A stretch of 64,000 bases of DNA from Protula sp. h YS-2021 (Eukaryota > Annelida > Polychaeta > Sabellida > Serpulidae), in assembly GCA_949752745.1 (NCBI GenBank), contig OX457034.1, positions 538,493 through 602,492 on the forward strand, written 5' to 3'. Every line of letters begins with the position of its first letter. Within the stretch, counting starts at the first letter, position 1. The notes beneath the pieces are model-generated. The model made no database searches. It was not told the DNA's origin and saw only the letters and a list, made by a program, of their open reading frames with translations. Below, piece after piece: positions 19,209-31,783 of this stretch. Position numbers and translations under genes: made by a program.

Positions 19209-22042
19209 GTAAACTTCATTTTTATTACACATTCACACTAAATAATAGGGTTCATACACCTCAGGGAGAACCTGGAAAAATATTTTGTCAGGGAAATGTC
19301 AGGGAATTTTGTAAAAATGTCAGGGAAAATGGGATTATTTGTAAGTAATTTTTTTATATTATGGATAAGATTTTTTTTGATATCTTGCTTTAGCGTAAAA
19401 AATACATTTAAGTAAATAAAGAATAGGAAAATAATGGTGCTTGGTTTTCTTACTTACTGATCAATAGCAAATAGTAGTATGTCTTGAAACGGGTTATCTG
19501 GTGAAATTTAATTTTGTCATGGAAAATGTCAGAGAAATGTTAGGGATTTTTATCATGGAAAAATTGTATGAACCCTGTAAATAGTTATTGTTATTATAAT
19601 CAAAACCACTTGAGTAAGTTCAATTGTTAAAAAAGAAGTGATGCGGTTATCTGATATACGCGATTTATGCGGAGTTAATATCCGAAAATTGCCCGTATTT
19701 TGATGTGTAAAATGAGGTAATAATAACGAGAGCTGTGTGGGATAAATTGCTGAGAATGTGGAGTGTATTGAGGATAGGCCGAATGGTACTGAATTTTGTC
19801 ATACTGATAAATCCTTTTACTTAAATTTGTAATTTAGGGACCCTCCTGATTTTATGACCAAATTATCCTTTCTGTTAACTGACCTTTTATTTCAAACCAG
19901 ACCCACAGCTTACCCTAAACCGTTACACTGGCACTGATCTCTAAAACTGAACCTTTACACTGTTCACATTTCCAGGCCTGTATCATGCATTCACGGGTGG
20001 AAAACAGAAAACTATACAGGAATATTTCATGGCGAATCACAGTTTGAGGACGATACCTGTGGCCCTGTCTATTTTGGTGTCATTTGTCAGTGCTATCCTC
20101 GTGCTGGGTACCCCGGCAGAAATGTACACCAGGTATATTTTCACTATTCTGGCAGCTATCAGCGGTTCGCTGGTGGCACATGGGGTGCTTAAAAAGTAAA
20201 TACCAAACGTAAGTTTCTTGAAATTGCTTTTCTTAAATTGTAATTTTTTTATTTGTTCCCTTCGCTCCATATTTTAACTTTTAAAATGATATTGTAATAC
20301 ATTCCTAATAGTGGGTGGGGGGGGGGGGGAGCAACGTGGAGGCAGGGTTGAGTTTTCGCGGTCGCCCGTGGCGACCAACTGTTGGCTCGGGCGACCAACT
20401 TTTTCAAGTTGGTCGCCCGAGTGGCGACTAACTTTTTTTCTGAGTATTTTCAGGTAAATTTTGCAAAAATTGCGCCGGGCGGCTATCTTGTGTGTAGGGC
20501 GACAACCTTTTTAAAATTTTTCTAAGTCTCAACCCTGTGGAGGGCGGTTGTGCAGAAGATGTGGGCAGGGGGAGGGAGTTGGCAGGAACGGGGGGGGGGG
20601 GGAGGGGGACCAGGCCATGAGCGAGTGACAGGGGTCGTATTACAGAGAATGTTAGACCTCAGTGTACTTGTTTCAGGGGTACCCAGCTGAGTGTGCGGGT
20701 ACTGGGGTACTGCATCTCGTGTGTACTGTCCAGTCTACTACTCGTACCACTGATGTACCCTTTGAAAATCACCAGCTCCTTCGAGGTATACCTGCATATA
20801 TTAAGTTATATAAACTTGATCTTATTACTGCACAGGAAAAATGAACATGGATATAATATATATATATATATTGCGACATGTCCACTATTAACCCGGAGCT
20901 CGCGTTTTGTGAATTATTTTGCTTCCCTTCGTGCTGAACTGATTTAAATTTATTGACAGTTGGTCAGTGCAGATAATGATTTTGATTGAGTGATTGTCCG
21001 AGCGTCATTTCAAAATCAATTGAAGGAAGATGTTTAGTTAAAATTATTAATCCAAAATTTAAGAATTTAATAGTTTTTTTTTTTTTTTTTTTTTTTTTTG
21101 ATTTTTTTTTATTTTTAAGAAAATGCATTTTTTTGCCAAGAACCTTTATTGAAAATTAAATTTTATGTTACACACCATAATTTGGTCTCTTGCTTGCAGT
21201 ACTTAGAGCGCCGCTACAAATCCAGAAGTGTAAAGTTGATGGGATCGTTGATGATGATTATCGGCAATGTAAGTGTTAGTGTGGTGAGGTAGATCTGAAA
21301 ATAAACACCAAACCCGGTGAGATTTTGGCTGTTAATAAACTTCTAAATTTGCGAACATAACTCTTTTACAAAATCACTGAAATTTTCAGTGGATCTGTCA
21401 AATTAGGAAACCCAATGGACAATCAAACATTTGAACCTGCAGTTTTCAAATAATAATAATATTGACTGTTATAACAAACAACAATGCCAGTTCTCAATAT
21501 TGAAGTAAAATGTATCATTTAACGACAACTATACGCCCCCTGGCAGGTGTAGTCAACAGCAACCTTAGAAAGAAGTTTACCCCGTTACTTTTAACAGATA
21601 ACAAGTTATACAGGCGATTCTAGTGAGAAAAACGAACGAAGTCATATATTTAGTAATGGGTAGCTGCCTCAGACCTAATTTTAATGGTTTTTATCAACTG
21701 CAACAACATGATTTGACAGAGTCACTGAAAATTCCAGTGACTTTCTAAAAGTGGTTAAGTGAGGTCTTGGGTCAAATCAACCCTCGACCAACTCAACCCA
21801 TACCAACTCAACCCACCCTGAAAGTCAACTCAACCCAGTTTTTTTATACCAACTCAACCCACCCTGAAAGTCCACTCAACCCACCTTGTTTTATTCTTTG
21901 GTTAGTCACCTTATTACTAATTACTCTTATTTTGGAGGCAAAAAAAAAAAAACAATGACGTTTATTTACAATCAAAATTTATATATATATATATATATAT
22001 ACACGTTTCTTAGGCTATGAGGCCGGTAAACATTATAGGTTA

Positions 22043-22082
<40 letters not shown>

Positions 22083-25000
22083 GTTAGGTTTTTTTGTAAA
22101 TTAAACTTTAATGTTTATGGGCCTCGTAGCCTGAAACAAGGGTGCATTCACAAAATACAAAACGCAAAGAAAACCCAAATTCTTTGATGTTAAAATAAAT
22201 TGAGAAATAAAATAAATATGTTCATGCGACACGCGAATGAATTAACTCAGACTCAGACAGGTATTTGATTTTTTTTTTTTTTTTTTATTTTTTTTTTATT
22301 TTCAGTTGTTTTACATGGGATTGTTGATGTATACGCCGTCAACAGCCCTCGAGGCAGGTGAGTCACGTGTCAACAAGTCACGTGTCAAAGGGTTCGCACG
22401 TCAACGAGTTCAGGTCACGTGTTAACGTTCCTTTTACGGTTAAATATTAAAAAACTGGACAAACTCGTATTGAGAATTATCTGCACCTGAATTAAGACTT
22501 AGGGATTTTTCGCAAGCTTAAGAATGAGAAATAAGATTTGGACCCGAGTTTAGACATTCTCACATTTTTAGTTGTACCTTGTTTTGCCTGTTTTTGTATT
22601 TTTCCTGGGAGTGGGGGTGGGGGGAGGGGGGGTGGGGAGGGGTGTTTTTGATGTGGTTATAGGTTAATTCCACCTTCACAATATTTGATCTGTGTGTATG
22701 TGGGTGTGTCTTTTTTGTGTGCGTATGTGTGTGTGTCTTCTTTTGTGTGTGTTTGTGTGTGTCTTTTTTTGTGCGCGCATCTTTTACAAATCTGATAAAT
22801 ATAAACGTGTTTGTTGACAGTGACCCCGTTTCCGTTCTGGAGCACTGTGATCGTCACTGGATGCGTTTCTACTGCGTACACAACTCTGGTTAGTATCCTC
22901 CACGTCATCACACTGATCCTACTGCAAACATAAAACTATCTTCACGTGATCAAAGTGATCCTACTACAAACATAAAACTATCCTCCAAGTCATCACACTG
23001 ATCCTACTGCAAACATAAAACTATCCTTCACGTGATCAAAGTGATCCTACTGCAAACATAAACTGTCCTTCACGTCATCACACTGATCCTACTGCAAACA
23101 TAAAACTATCTCTTCACGTGATCAAAGTGATCCTACTGCAAACATAAAACTATCCTTCACCTTATCACGCTGATCCTACTGCAAACATAAAGCTATGCTT
23201 CACGTGATCAAAGTGATCCTACTGCAAACATAAAACTGTCCTCCAAGTCATCACATTGATCCTACTGCAAACATAAAGCTATGCTTCACGTGATCAAAGT
23301 GATCCTACTGCAAATATAAAACTGACCTTCACGTCATCACACTGATCCTATTGCAAACATAAAACTATCCTTCACGTCATCACAGTGATCCTACTGCAAC
23401 ATAAAACTATCCTTCACGTCATCACAGTGATCCTACTACAAACATAAAACTGTCCTTCACGTCATCACACTGATCCTACTGAAAACATAAAACTGTCCTC
23501 CAAGTCATCGCACTGATACTACTGCAAATATAAAACTGACCTTCACGTCATCACACTGATCCTATTGCAAACATAAAATTATCCTTCACGTCATCACAAT
23601 GCAAACCTGAAACTGTCTTTTAATAAGTTTCGAGCCATTTTAATGTTTCCAAAAAAAAACAACAACAACAACAAACTAATACTGCACTTTTTTCGATTGA
23701 GAATGACTTGCTTTTTATTTGTGAAGACAGGGGGATGAGGGGGAGATGGGGGGGGGGGGGGGTAGGTGAAGTTTAAATGCATCTGTTAAGAAGAATGTTT
23801 CGTTCATGTTTTAATGAGCCGAGTGTTTTGGTGGTTCGACAGGGAGGGATGAAGGCAGTGATATGGACCGATGTCTTTCAAGCGGTCGTCATGATCGGTG
23901 GAATGCTAGCCATTGTCGTTCAGGTAAGCAAGTGAAACTCAACTCGTCAAGGCAACAAGCCTTCCCCCAACCCCCCCCCCCCCCCCACCCCACCCCAAAA
24001 AAATTATACATACGTTTTTGCTTCTTTTCTCACAAAACCGCAGATGAATTTATAAAATTTATAGACTTTACATAAAAGAAGATAGTGGCGGGGGGGGGGG
24101 GGGGGGGGGGGGGAGAGAGGGGGTTAAGATATTAAAGTACTTAGCGATTTATTGAGAATGTTCAAGCCATATTTCACATTTTCCAAACCTCCCCCAATAT
24201 AACAAAAAAACAAAAAAAAAAAAAAACAGGCGCATTGTTTGATGCTTTTTTTACAGTCCGTAGATCAGTCTGTTGCATTTAAAAAAACGAGGGGGGGGGG
24301 GGGGGGGGGGGGGGGGGGAGGTTTGGTGAGGTGAGGGGAGGGAGAATCCATGTACATATTGTGATTGGGTTGATTTTCCTTTCTGTTGTGGTGTTCACCA
24401 GGGCACCGGGAGGGGGAGGGGAGGTGAAGGGAGGCGGTGAATTGGCGGGACTGCTGTACGCATATAGTGACTGGGTTAATGTTACTTTCTGTTTTGGTGT
24501 TCCACAGGGCACCGTGATGGTAGGAGGCCTAGGCAAGGTGCTGGAGGTCAGCCAAGAGGGAGGCAGGCTGCTGTTCTTCAAGTAAGTGCAAGATTTGTCC
24601 CAAACATAAACGTTTCTTATTAAACGGAGGGGTCGCATTTTCAAACCCATAAGTGGTGTTCTAGAAATGTCCAAGCGTTGATTCACAAAAGTAAGATGTT
24701 GAATATAGCGCTTCGCCAATGACGTAATGGGGCAAATTTGTAGACATTACGGCATGCTTTAGTCTCCCAGCATTATTCCAAATCTATGACAGTTACTGGA
24801 CTTATTTTAGAGAATAGAAAAACAAAAAAAAAAAAAACAAAAAAACAACAAAGAGAAAAAAAACACAAATAAGCTACCATTGTGGGCAACTTAATTTTGC
24901 CTGTGTTTACTATGCCGCACTTTTTTTTTTTTTTTGTTGACACGTGGCAGTTTTGACCCTGACCCGACCCAGAGGCTGTCCTTTTGGTCGCTCGTGATTG

Positions 25001-28000
25001 GCGGAACGTTCTCCACGCTCACCATATTTGGTATCGGACAGAGCAGCGTACAGCGCTACAGTGCCCTGCCTACGCTGAAACAGGCGAAAAGGTGAGGGTG
25101 GCGGGAGGGGGGAGGGGGGGTAGGAGAGGGGGCGCCATGCCCACGCTGGGTGCCGGGAGGGGGGAGGTAGGAGAGGGGGCGCCCTGCCCACGCTCAAACA
25201 GGGGAAAAGGTGAGGGGAGGGGGGAGGGGGGTAGGAGAAGGGGCACCCTTGCCCACGCTCAAACAGGCGAAAAGGTGAGGGGAGGGAGGAGGGGGGTAGG
25301 AGAGGGGGCACCCTGCCCACGCTCAAACAGGCGAAAAGGTGAGGGGAGGGAGGAGGGGGGTAGGAGAGGGGGGCGCCCTGCCCACGCTGAAACAGGCCAA
25401 AAGGTTAGGGCAGGGGGGAGGGGGGGGGTAAGAGAGGGGGCGCCATGCCCACGCTGGAACAGGCGAAAAGGTGAGGGTAGGGGGGGGGGGTAGGAGAGGG
25501 GGCACCCTGCCCACGCTCAAACAGGCGAAAAGGTGAGGGGAGGGAGGAGGGGGGTAGGAGAGGGGGGCGCCCTGCCCACGCTGAAACAGGCCAAAAGGTT
25601 AGGGCAGGGGGGAGGGGGGGGGTAAGAGAGGGGGCGCCATGCCCACGCTGGAACAGGCGAAAGGGTGAGGGTGGCGGGAGGGTGGGGGGGGGGGGTAGGA
25701 GAGGGGGCGCCCTGCCCACGCTGAAACAGGCCAAAAGGTTAGGGCAGGGGGGAGGGGGGGGTAAGAGAGGGGGCGCCATGTCCACGCTCAAACAGGCGAA
25801 AAGGTGAGGGGAGGGAGGAGGGGGGGTAGGAGAGGGGGCGCCCTGCCCACGCTGAAACAGGCCAAAAGGTTAGGGCAGGGGGGAGGGGGGGGGTAAGAGA
25901 GGGGGCGCCATGCCCACGCTGGAACAGGCGAAAGGGTGAGGGTGGCGGGAGGGTGGGGGGGGGGGTAGGAGAGGGGGCACCCTGCCCACGCTCAAACAGG
26001 CGAAAAGGTGAGGGGAGGGAGGAGGGGGGGTAGGAGAGGGGGCGCCCTGCCCACGCTGAAACAGGCCAAAAGGTTAGGGGAGGGGGGGGGGGTAAGAGAG
26101 GGGGCGCCATGTCCACGCTGAAACAGGCGAAAAGGTGAGGGAGGGGGGAGGGGGTAGGAGAGGGGGCACCCTGCCCACGCTGGAACAGGCGAAAAGGTGA
26201 GGGGAGGGAGGAGGGGGGGTAGGAGAGGGGGCGCCCTGCCCACGCTGAAACAGGCCAAAAGGTTAGGGCAGGGGGGAGGGGGGGGGTAAGAGAGGGGGCG
26301 CCATGTCCACGCTGAAACAGGCGAAAAGGTGAGGGAGGGGGGAGGGGGTAGGAGAGGGGGCACCCTGCCCACGCTCAAACAGGCGAAAAGGTGAGGGGAG
26401 GGAGGAGGGGGGTAGGAGAGGGGGCGCCCTGCCCACGCTGAAACAGGCCAAAAGGTTAGGGCAGGGGGGAGGGGGGGGGGTAAGAGAGGGGGCGCCATGT
26501 CCACGCTCAAACAGGCGAAAAGGTGAGGGGAGGGAGGAGGGGGGGTAGGAGAGGGGGCGCCCTGCCCACGCTGAAACAGGCCAAAAGGTTAGGGCAGGGG
26601 GGAGGGGGGGGGTAAGAGAGGGGGCGCCATGTCCACGCTCAAACAGGCGAAAAGGTGAGGGGAGGGAGGAGGGGGGGTAGGAGAGGGGGCGCCCTGCCCA
26701 CGCTGAAACAGGCCAAAAGGTTAGGGCAGGGGGGAGGGGGGGGGGGTAAGAGAGGGGGCGCCATGTCCACGCTCAAACAGGCGAAAAGGTGAGGGGAGGG
26801 AGGAGGGGGGGTAGGAGAGGGGGCGCCCTGCCCACGCTGAAACAGGCCAAAAGGTTAGGGCAGGGGGGAGGGGGGGGGGTAAGAGAGGGGGCGCCATGTC
26901 CACGCTGAAACAGGCGAAAAGGTGAGGGAGGGGGGAGGGGGTAGGAGAGGGGGCACCCTGCCCACGCTCAAACAGGCGAAAAGGTGAGGGGAGGGAGGAG
27001 GGGGGGTAGGAGAGGGGGCGCCCTGCCCACGCTGAAACAGGCCAAAAGGTTAGGGCAGGGGGGAGGGGGGGGGGTAAGAGAGGGGGCGCCATGCCCACGC
27101 TGGAACAGGCGAAAAGGTGAGGGTGGGGGGAGGTAGGAGAGGGGGTACCCTGCCCACGCTCAAACAGGCGAAAAGGTGAGGGGAGGGAGGAGGGGGGGTA
27201 GGAGAGGGGGGCGCCCTGCCCACGCTGAAACAGGCCAAAAGGTTAGGGCAGGGGGGGAGGGGGGGTAAGAGAGGGGGCGCCATGCCCACGCTGAAACAGG
27301 CGAAAAGGTGAGGGTGGCGGGAGGGGGGGGTAGGAGAGGGAGCGCCCTGCCCACGCTGAAACAGAAGAAAAGGTGGGGGGGAGGTTAAGGGCTGGTGCCT
27401 TGCCCACGCTAAAAAAAGGCCAAAATGTGAGAAAAGGGGAGGAGGGGGGGGGGGGCCAGAGCGCCAGGCGTATATGCAGTAACGCTTCAATTGGGAAACA
27501 CCTCTCGCTAAAGAACAACCTTTTAATCGCACGTCATAGTTTTCCCTAAGATAAACATTGTGGGCGTAAAAATAAACATTTTAACCTTTTTCCGTATGGA
27601 TAATCTGGAGACGTTTACTGTGGGCTGTTTCGGCAGGTCTATCTACTTGAACATCCCTGGCCTGGTGATCGTCAACGTGCTGGCCTCGTTAGTCGGTCTC
27701 GTCGTCTATGCTTATTACGCGTCCAAGGGCTGTGACCCCCTCAAGCAGGGCTACATCAGCAACGCGAACCAGGTCAGTATCAGTGGGGGGAGGGGAGGGG
27801 GGCGGGCACTGGGTACGTCATCAATACGTCATCGATGACGTCGCTCGTCGGTCTCGTCGTCTACGCTTATTACGCGTCCAAGGGCTGTGACCCCATTAAG
27901 CAGGGGTACATCAGCAATGCGAACCAGGCCAGTATCACACCTCATACCTCATGTTGACTCTACAAAAGTCAACAACTAGTCAGTCATACCTCATGTTGAC

Positions 28001-31000
28001 ACGACATAAGNNNNNNNNNNNNNNNNNNNNNNNNNNNNNNNNNNNNNNNNNNNNNNNNNNNNNNNNNNNNNNNNNNNNNNNNNNNNNNNNNNNNNNNNNN
28101 NNNNNNNNNNNNNNNNNNNNNNNNNNNNNNNNNNNNNNNNNNNNNNNNNNNNNNNNNNNNNNNNNNNNNNNNNNNNNNNNNNNNNNNNNNNNNNNNNNNN
28201 NNNNNNNNNNAAACAAAGTGTTTTTCCCACGTAAACAAAGAAAAACAAATACCGTAAGATTATACAAAGTTGACGATTAGTCTTGTGTTAGGAAAAGAAC
28301 AAAGATCGAATTATGGGGTGTAAAATATAAAATTGAATTGAGGTACATAAGGAACTATATATATATTACATACTTAACACAGGATAATGTTGCTTGGGGT
28401 GGGGGGGGGGGGGGGGGGAGGGCAGGTTTGGGGATGTTTGTCGACGTCATATTATATACCGAAGCTAAGCGCTCACGCTCACAGTGTTATTATTTATTTT
28501 TTTTAGATTTTTTCTTTTTGGTCCAAATTTATATCAGTATGATTTTGCTTGCAGTCGTGATGTATGGCCTATCAGCTATCGCGGTAGCCTTTGCCACGGA
28601 TAGTTTGGGTGTGCACGTTTTACAGGTCAGTCTTATCACAACATTGTGGTGTGTAAAATGGATTAATTTCAACAGTCAAAAAAAAAAAAATAATAAAACA
28701 AAACAAAAACAGACGATTATACAGACCGTTTTCAAGAGAGTGGTGCATTGTTTGCGTCATTTGTTTACAGTTTAAATTTTTCAAATGTAAATTTTTGTTT
28801 ATAATTTAAATGATTTTCAATGTTAAGGTTGAATTTACAAGTTATTTCGCTGTGCCGGTTACAGGCGTCGCTGAGTTTCACGGGGCCACGACGGGTCCCA
28901 GCCTAGGAATGTTCATGCTCGGGGCTTTCTTCCGCGTCGGGAACTCCGTCGTACGTATTCGACTCGAATTACACGAGCGTGGCAAGAACACAGTTTAATT
29001 AAGTGGAATAAAGAATTAATTTAAACATATGAAATTCCCATGGTTTTATAGAAGTCCGTTTGAAGGTTTGTCAAAAACAAAAGATAATGCTCACTTATTT
29101 TCAAATTGTGTAATATCTCAGCCGTGTTCTTGATTTTGTTCCGGACAGAAGGAATTTGGGAACTTGTTTTATTGATTTTTGTTCCGGACGGAAGGAATTT
29201 GAGGACTTGTTTTATTGGTTTTTGTTCCTGACGGAAGGAATTTGGGGACTTGTTTTATTGATTTTTGTTCCTGACGGACGGAATTTGGCGACCTGTTTTA
29301 TTGATTTTGGTTCCTGACGGAAGGAGTTTGACGACCTGTTTTATTGACCTTTTTTTTCAGGGTGCGGTTTCTGGTTGCGTGGTTGCCACCGCGTTTAACC
29401 TCTGGCTGGCCATTGGCACGTTCATTACGAAGCCCTACAGCCGCACGATCTTACCAACGACGGTGGAGAATTGCCATAGCAACGCGTCTCTATTTTTAGC
29501 CCATCACCCAGTAAATGGGATCCACTCAGAAAGGCCAAGGGTAGATGTTGGTTTTGCGCAGAATTCGTCCAGTTTTCTCAGTAATCTGCTCAATAACGGG
29601 ACCTTGGGTTCGAACTTCTCTTCGTCCAATCAGTATTCAGGTGTGGATGGTGGCGTCACGCATATTTATGACGTCACAAGTCTGGGACCACAGCTAGAGC
29701 CAGCGAATGAATTGTAAGCAAATATCTTACAGGCCTTCCAGCGGAACCTATTAAACCTATTAAAACCTTTTTTATTTTTTTAAACTACTAATTAATTTTT
29801 TTTGTCTATTTATTGTTCTTAATATTATTTATTTCTTACACAAAATATTTACAAAAAAATTCACATTTTAGGTTACTTTCACAGAAAAATAATGGTAAAA
29901 GTGTATTAGTGAACAAAGTATGTCTAAATTTAAAATTCTTATTTGATGGTTTTATTCAAATATGTTTTAAAATCCTTAAACCTATTAAAACTAAGGTCTG
30001 ATGTTACTTGCTGTTCTTCTGTCTTAGTGTTAGTCTTAAATAAAATTGGAGACAAAATGCATTCAAGAATTATTTCATCCTGAAACTTCAAAAGACGCAC
30101 ACACAAAAGAAAAAAAATCAAAAATTGAAATTAAACATTAAATATAATAACTTGACTTACAACTTGTTATTAATAAAGTGGCGTAACACAAGAATTTTTT
30201 AAATTGTTTATCCTTAAAGGAAAATACAATCCGGGTTCATCGTCTTTGCGTGTTAGCTTAATGAAGTTTATTTATTTATTTATTTTTAGTGTTTATTTGT
30301 TTATTTTTGTAGAAGCGGGTTGAGCAAGCTGTACGGCATTTCCTTCCTGTGGTACAGTTTTATCGGCTGCTTCATTTCGGTGACTGTAGGCCTCATAGTC
30401 AGCATCATTACAGGTCAACATTTCTATTTCTCTCCCCTCTCCCCACTATTTTAGTTGTTTATTCAGATATCGATTAGGAGGAGGGGGTAGGGGCCAGTAG
30501 GCGATTAGGTGGAGAGGGTAGGGGCCAGTAGGCGATTAGGAGGAGGGGGTATGGGCCAGTAGGCGATTAGGAGGAGGGGGTATGGGCCAGTAGGCGATTA
30601 GTAGGAGGGGGTAGGGGCCAGTAGGCGATTAGGAGGAGGGGGTAGGAGCCAGTAGGCGATTAGGAGGAGGGGGTAGGAGGCAGTAGGCGATTAGGAGGAG
30701 GGGGTAGGAGGCAGTAGGCGATTAGGAGGAGGGGGTAGGAGGCAGTAGGCGATTAGGAGGAGGGGGTAGGAGCCAGTAGGCGATTAGGAGGAGGGGGCAG
30801 GGGCCAGTAGGCGATTAGGAGGAGGGGGTAGGAGGCAGTAGGCGATTAGGAGGAGGGGGTAGGAGCCAGTAGGCGATTAGGAGGAGGGGGCAGGGGCCAG
30901 TAGGCGATTAGGAGGAGGGGGTAGGAGCCAGTAGGCGATTAGGAGGAGGGGGTAGGAGCCAGTAGGCGATTAGGAGGAGGGGGCAGGGGCCAGTAGGCGA

Positions 31001-31639
31001 TTAGGAGGAGGGGGTAGGAGCCAGTAGGCGATTAGGAGGAGGGGGCAGGGGCCAGTAGGCGATTAGGAGGAGGGGGTAGGAGGCAGTAGGCGATTAGGAG
31101 GAGGGGGTAGGAGCCAGTAGGCGATTAGGAGGAGGGGGTAGGGGCCAGTAGGCGAAAACAACTGACTTGTCTTGAACATGTCTTTCAGACCCAACATATT
31201 AGCATTGGCAAGAGGTGTGCTGCGAAATAACGCAATTTGACCCGCGATCATAACGTGGGGGGGGGGGCGTTCTGAATGTAATTTGTTCTGAATGTAAACA
31301 AGAATTCATGCGGATCCTTACTGTAATAAATATAACTGGAGACCGAAAAAGGTGGTCGTTACAAAAATATTATAACTGGAATATGAAATTTTTATGTGAA
31401 AAAAAAGGCTCGTTGCAAAAATTCAAAAATTGTTGTTGCGTTATCGTTTTGTAGACAAGTATTGTGGCCAGGGGTGTGAGGAGGAGCTTTTAGTGCCGGT
31501 TAGGAAAAGAATGTCTCCCTGTCTGCCGAAATGTTTGCGACACCGGAAGTACGCCGTCGCCTTGCACGACGAGAGCGCCGAATCCGCGAAGCCGCAGAAG
31601 GTAAATATCTGCCATAATAACAGTGTCTTATTATATATA

Positions 31640-31688
<49 letters not shown>

Positions 31689-31737
31689 GTGGAATGTATT
31701 GTGTTTCTAAAAGCTTTTGGGCAGTTTTACCATAGTA

Positions 31738-31783
<46 letters not shown>

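Noticed and set aside
24910..27532. Long Pro-rich ORFs on the minus strand and Gly/Arg-rich on the plus
   Set aside because: They read the exon-9 minisatellite; frames stay open because of the unit length and G-rich composition.
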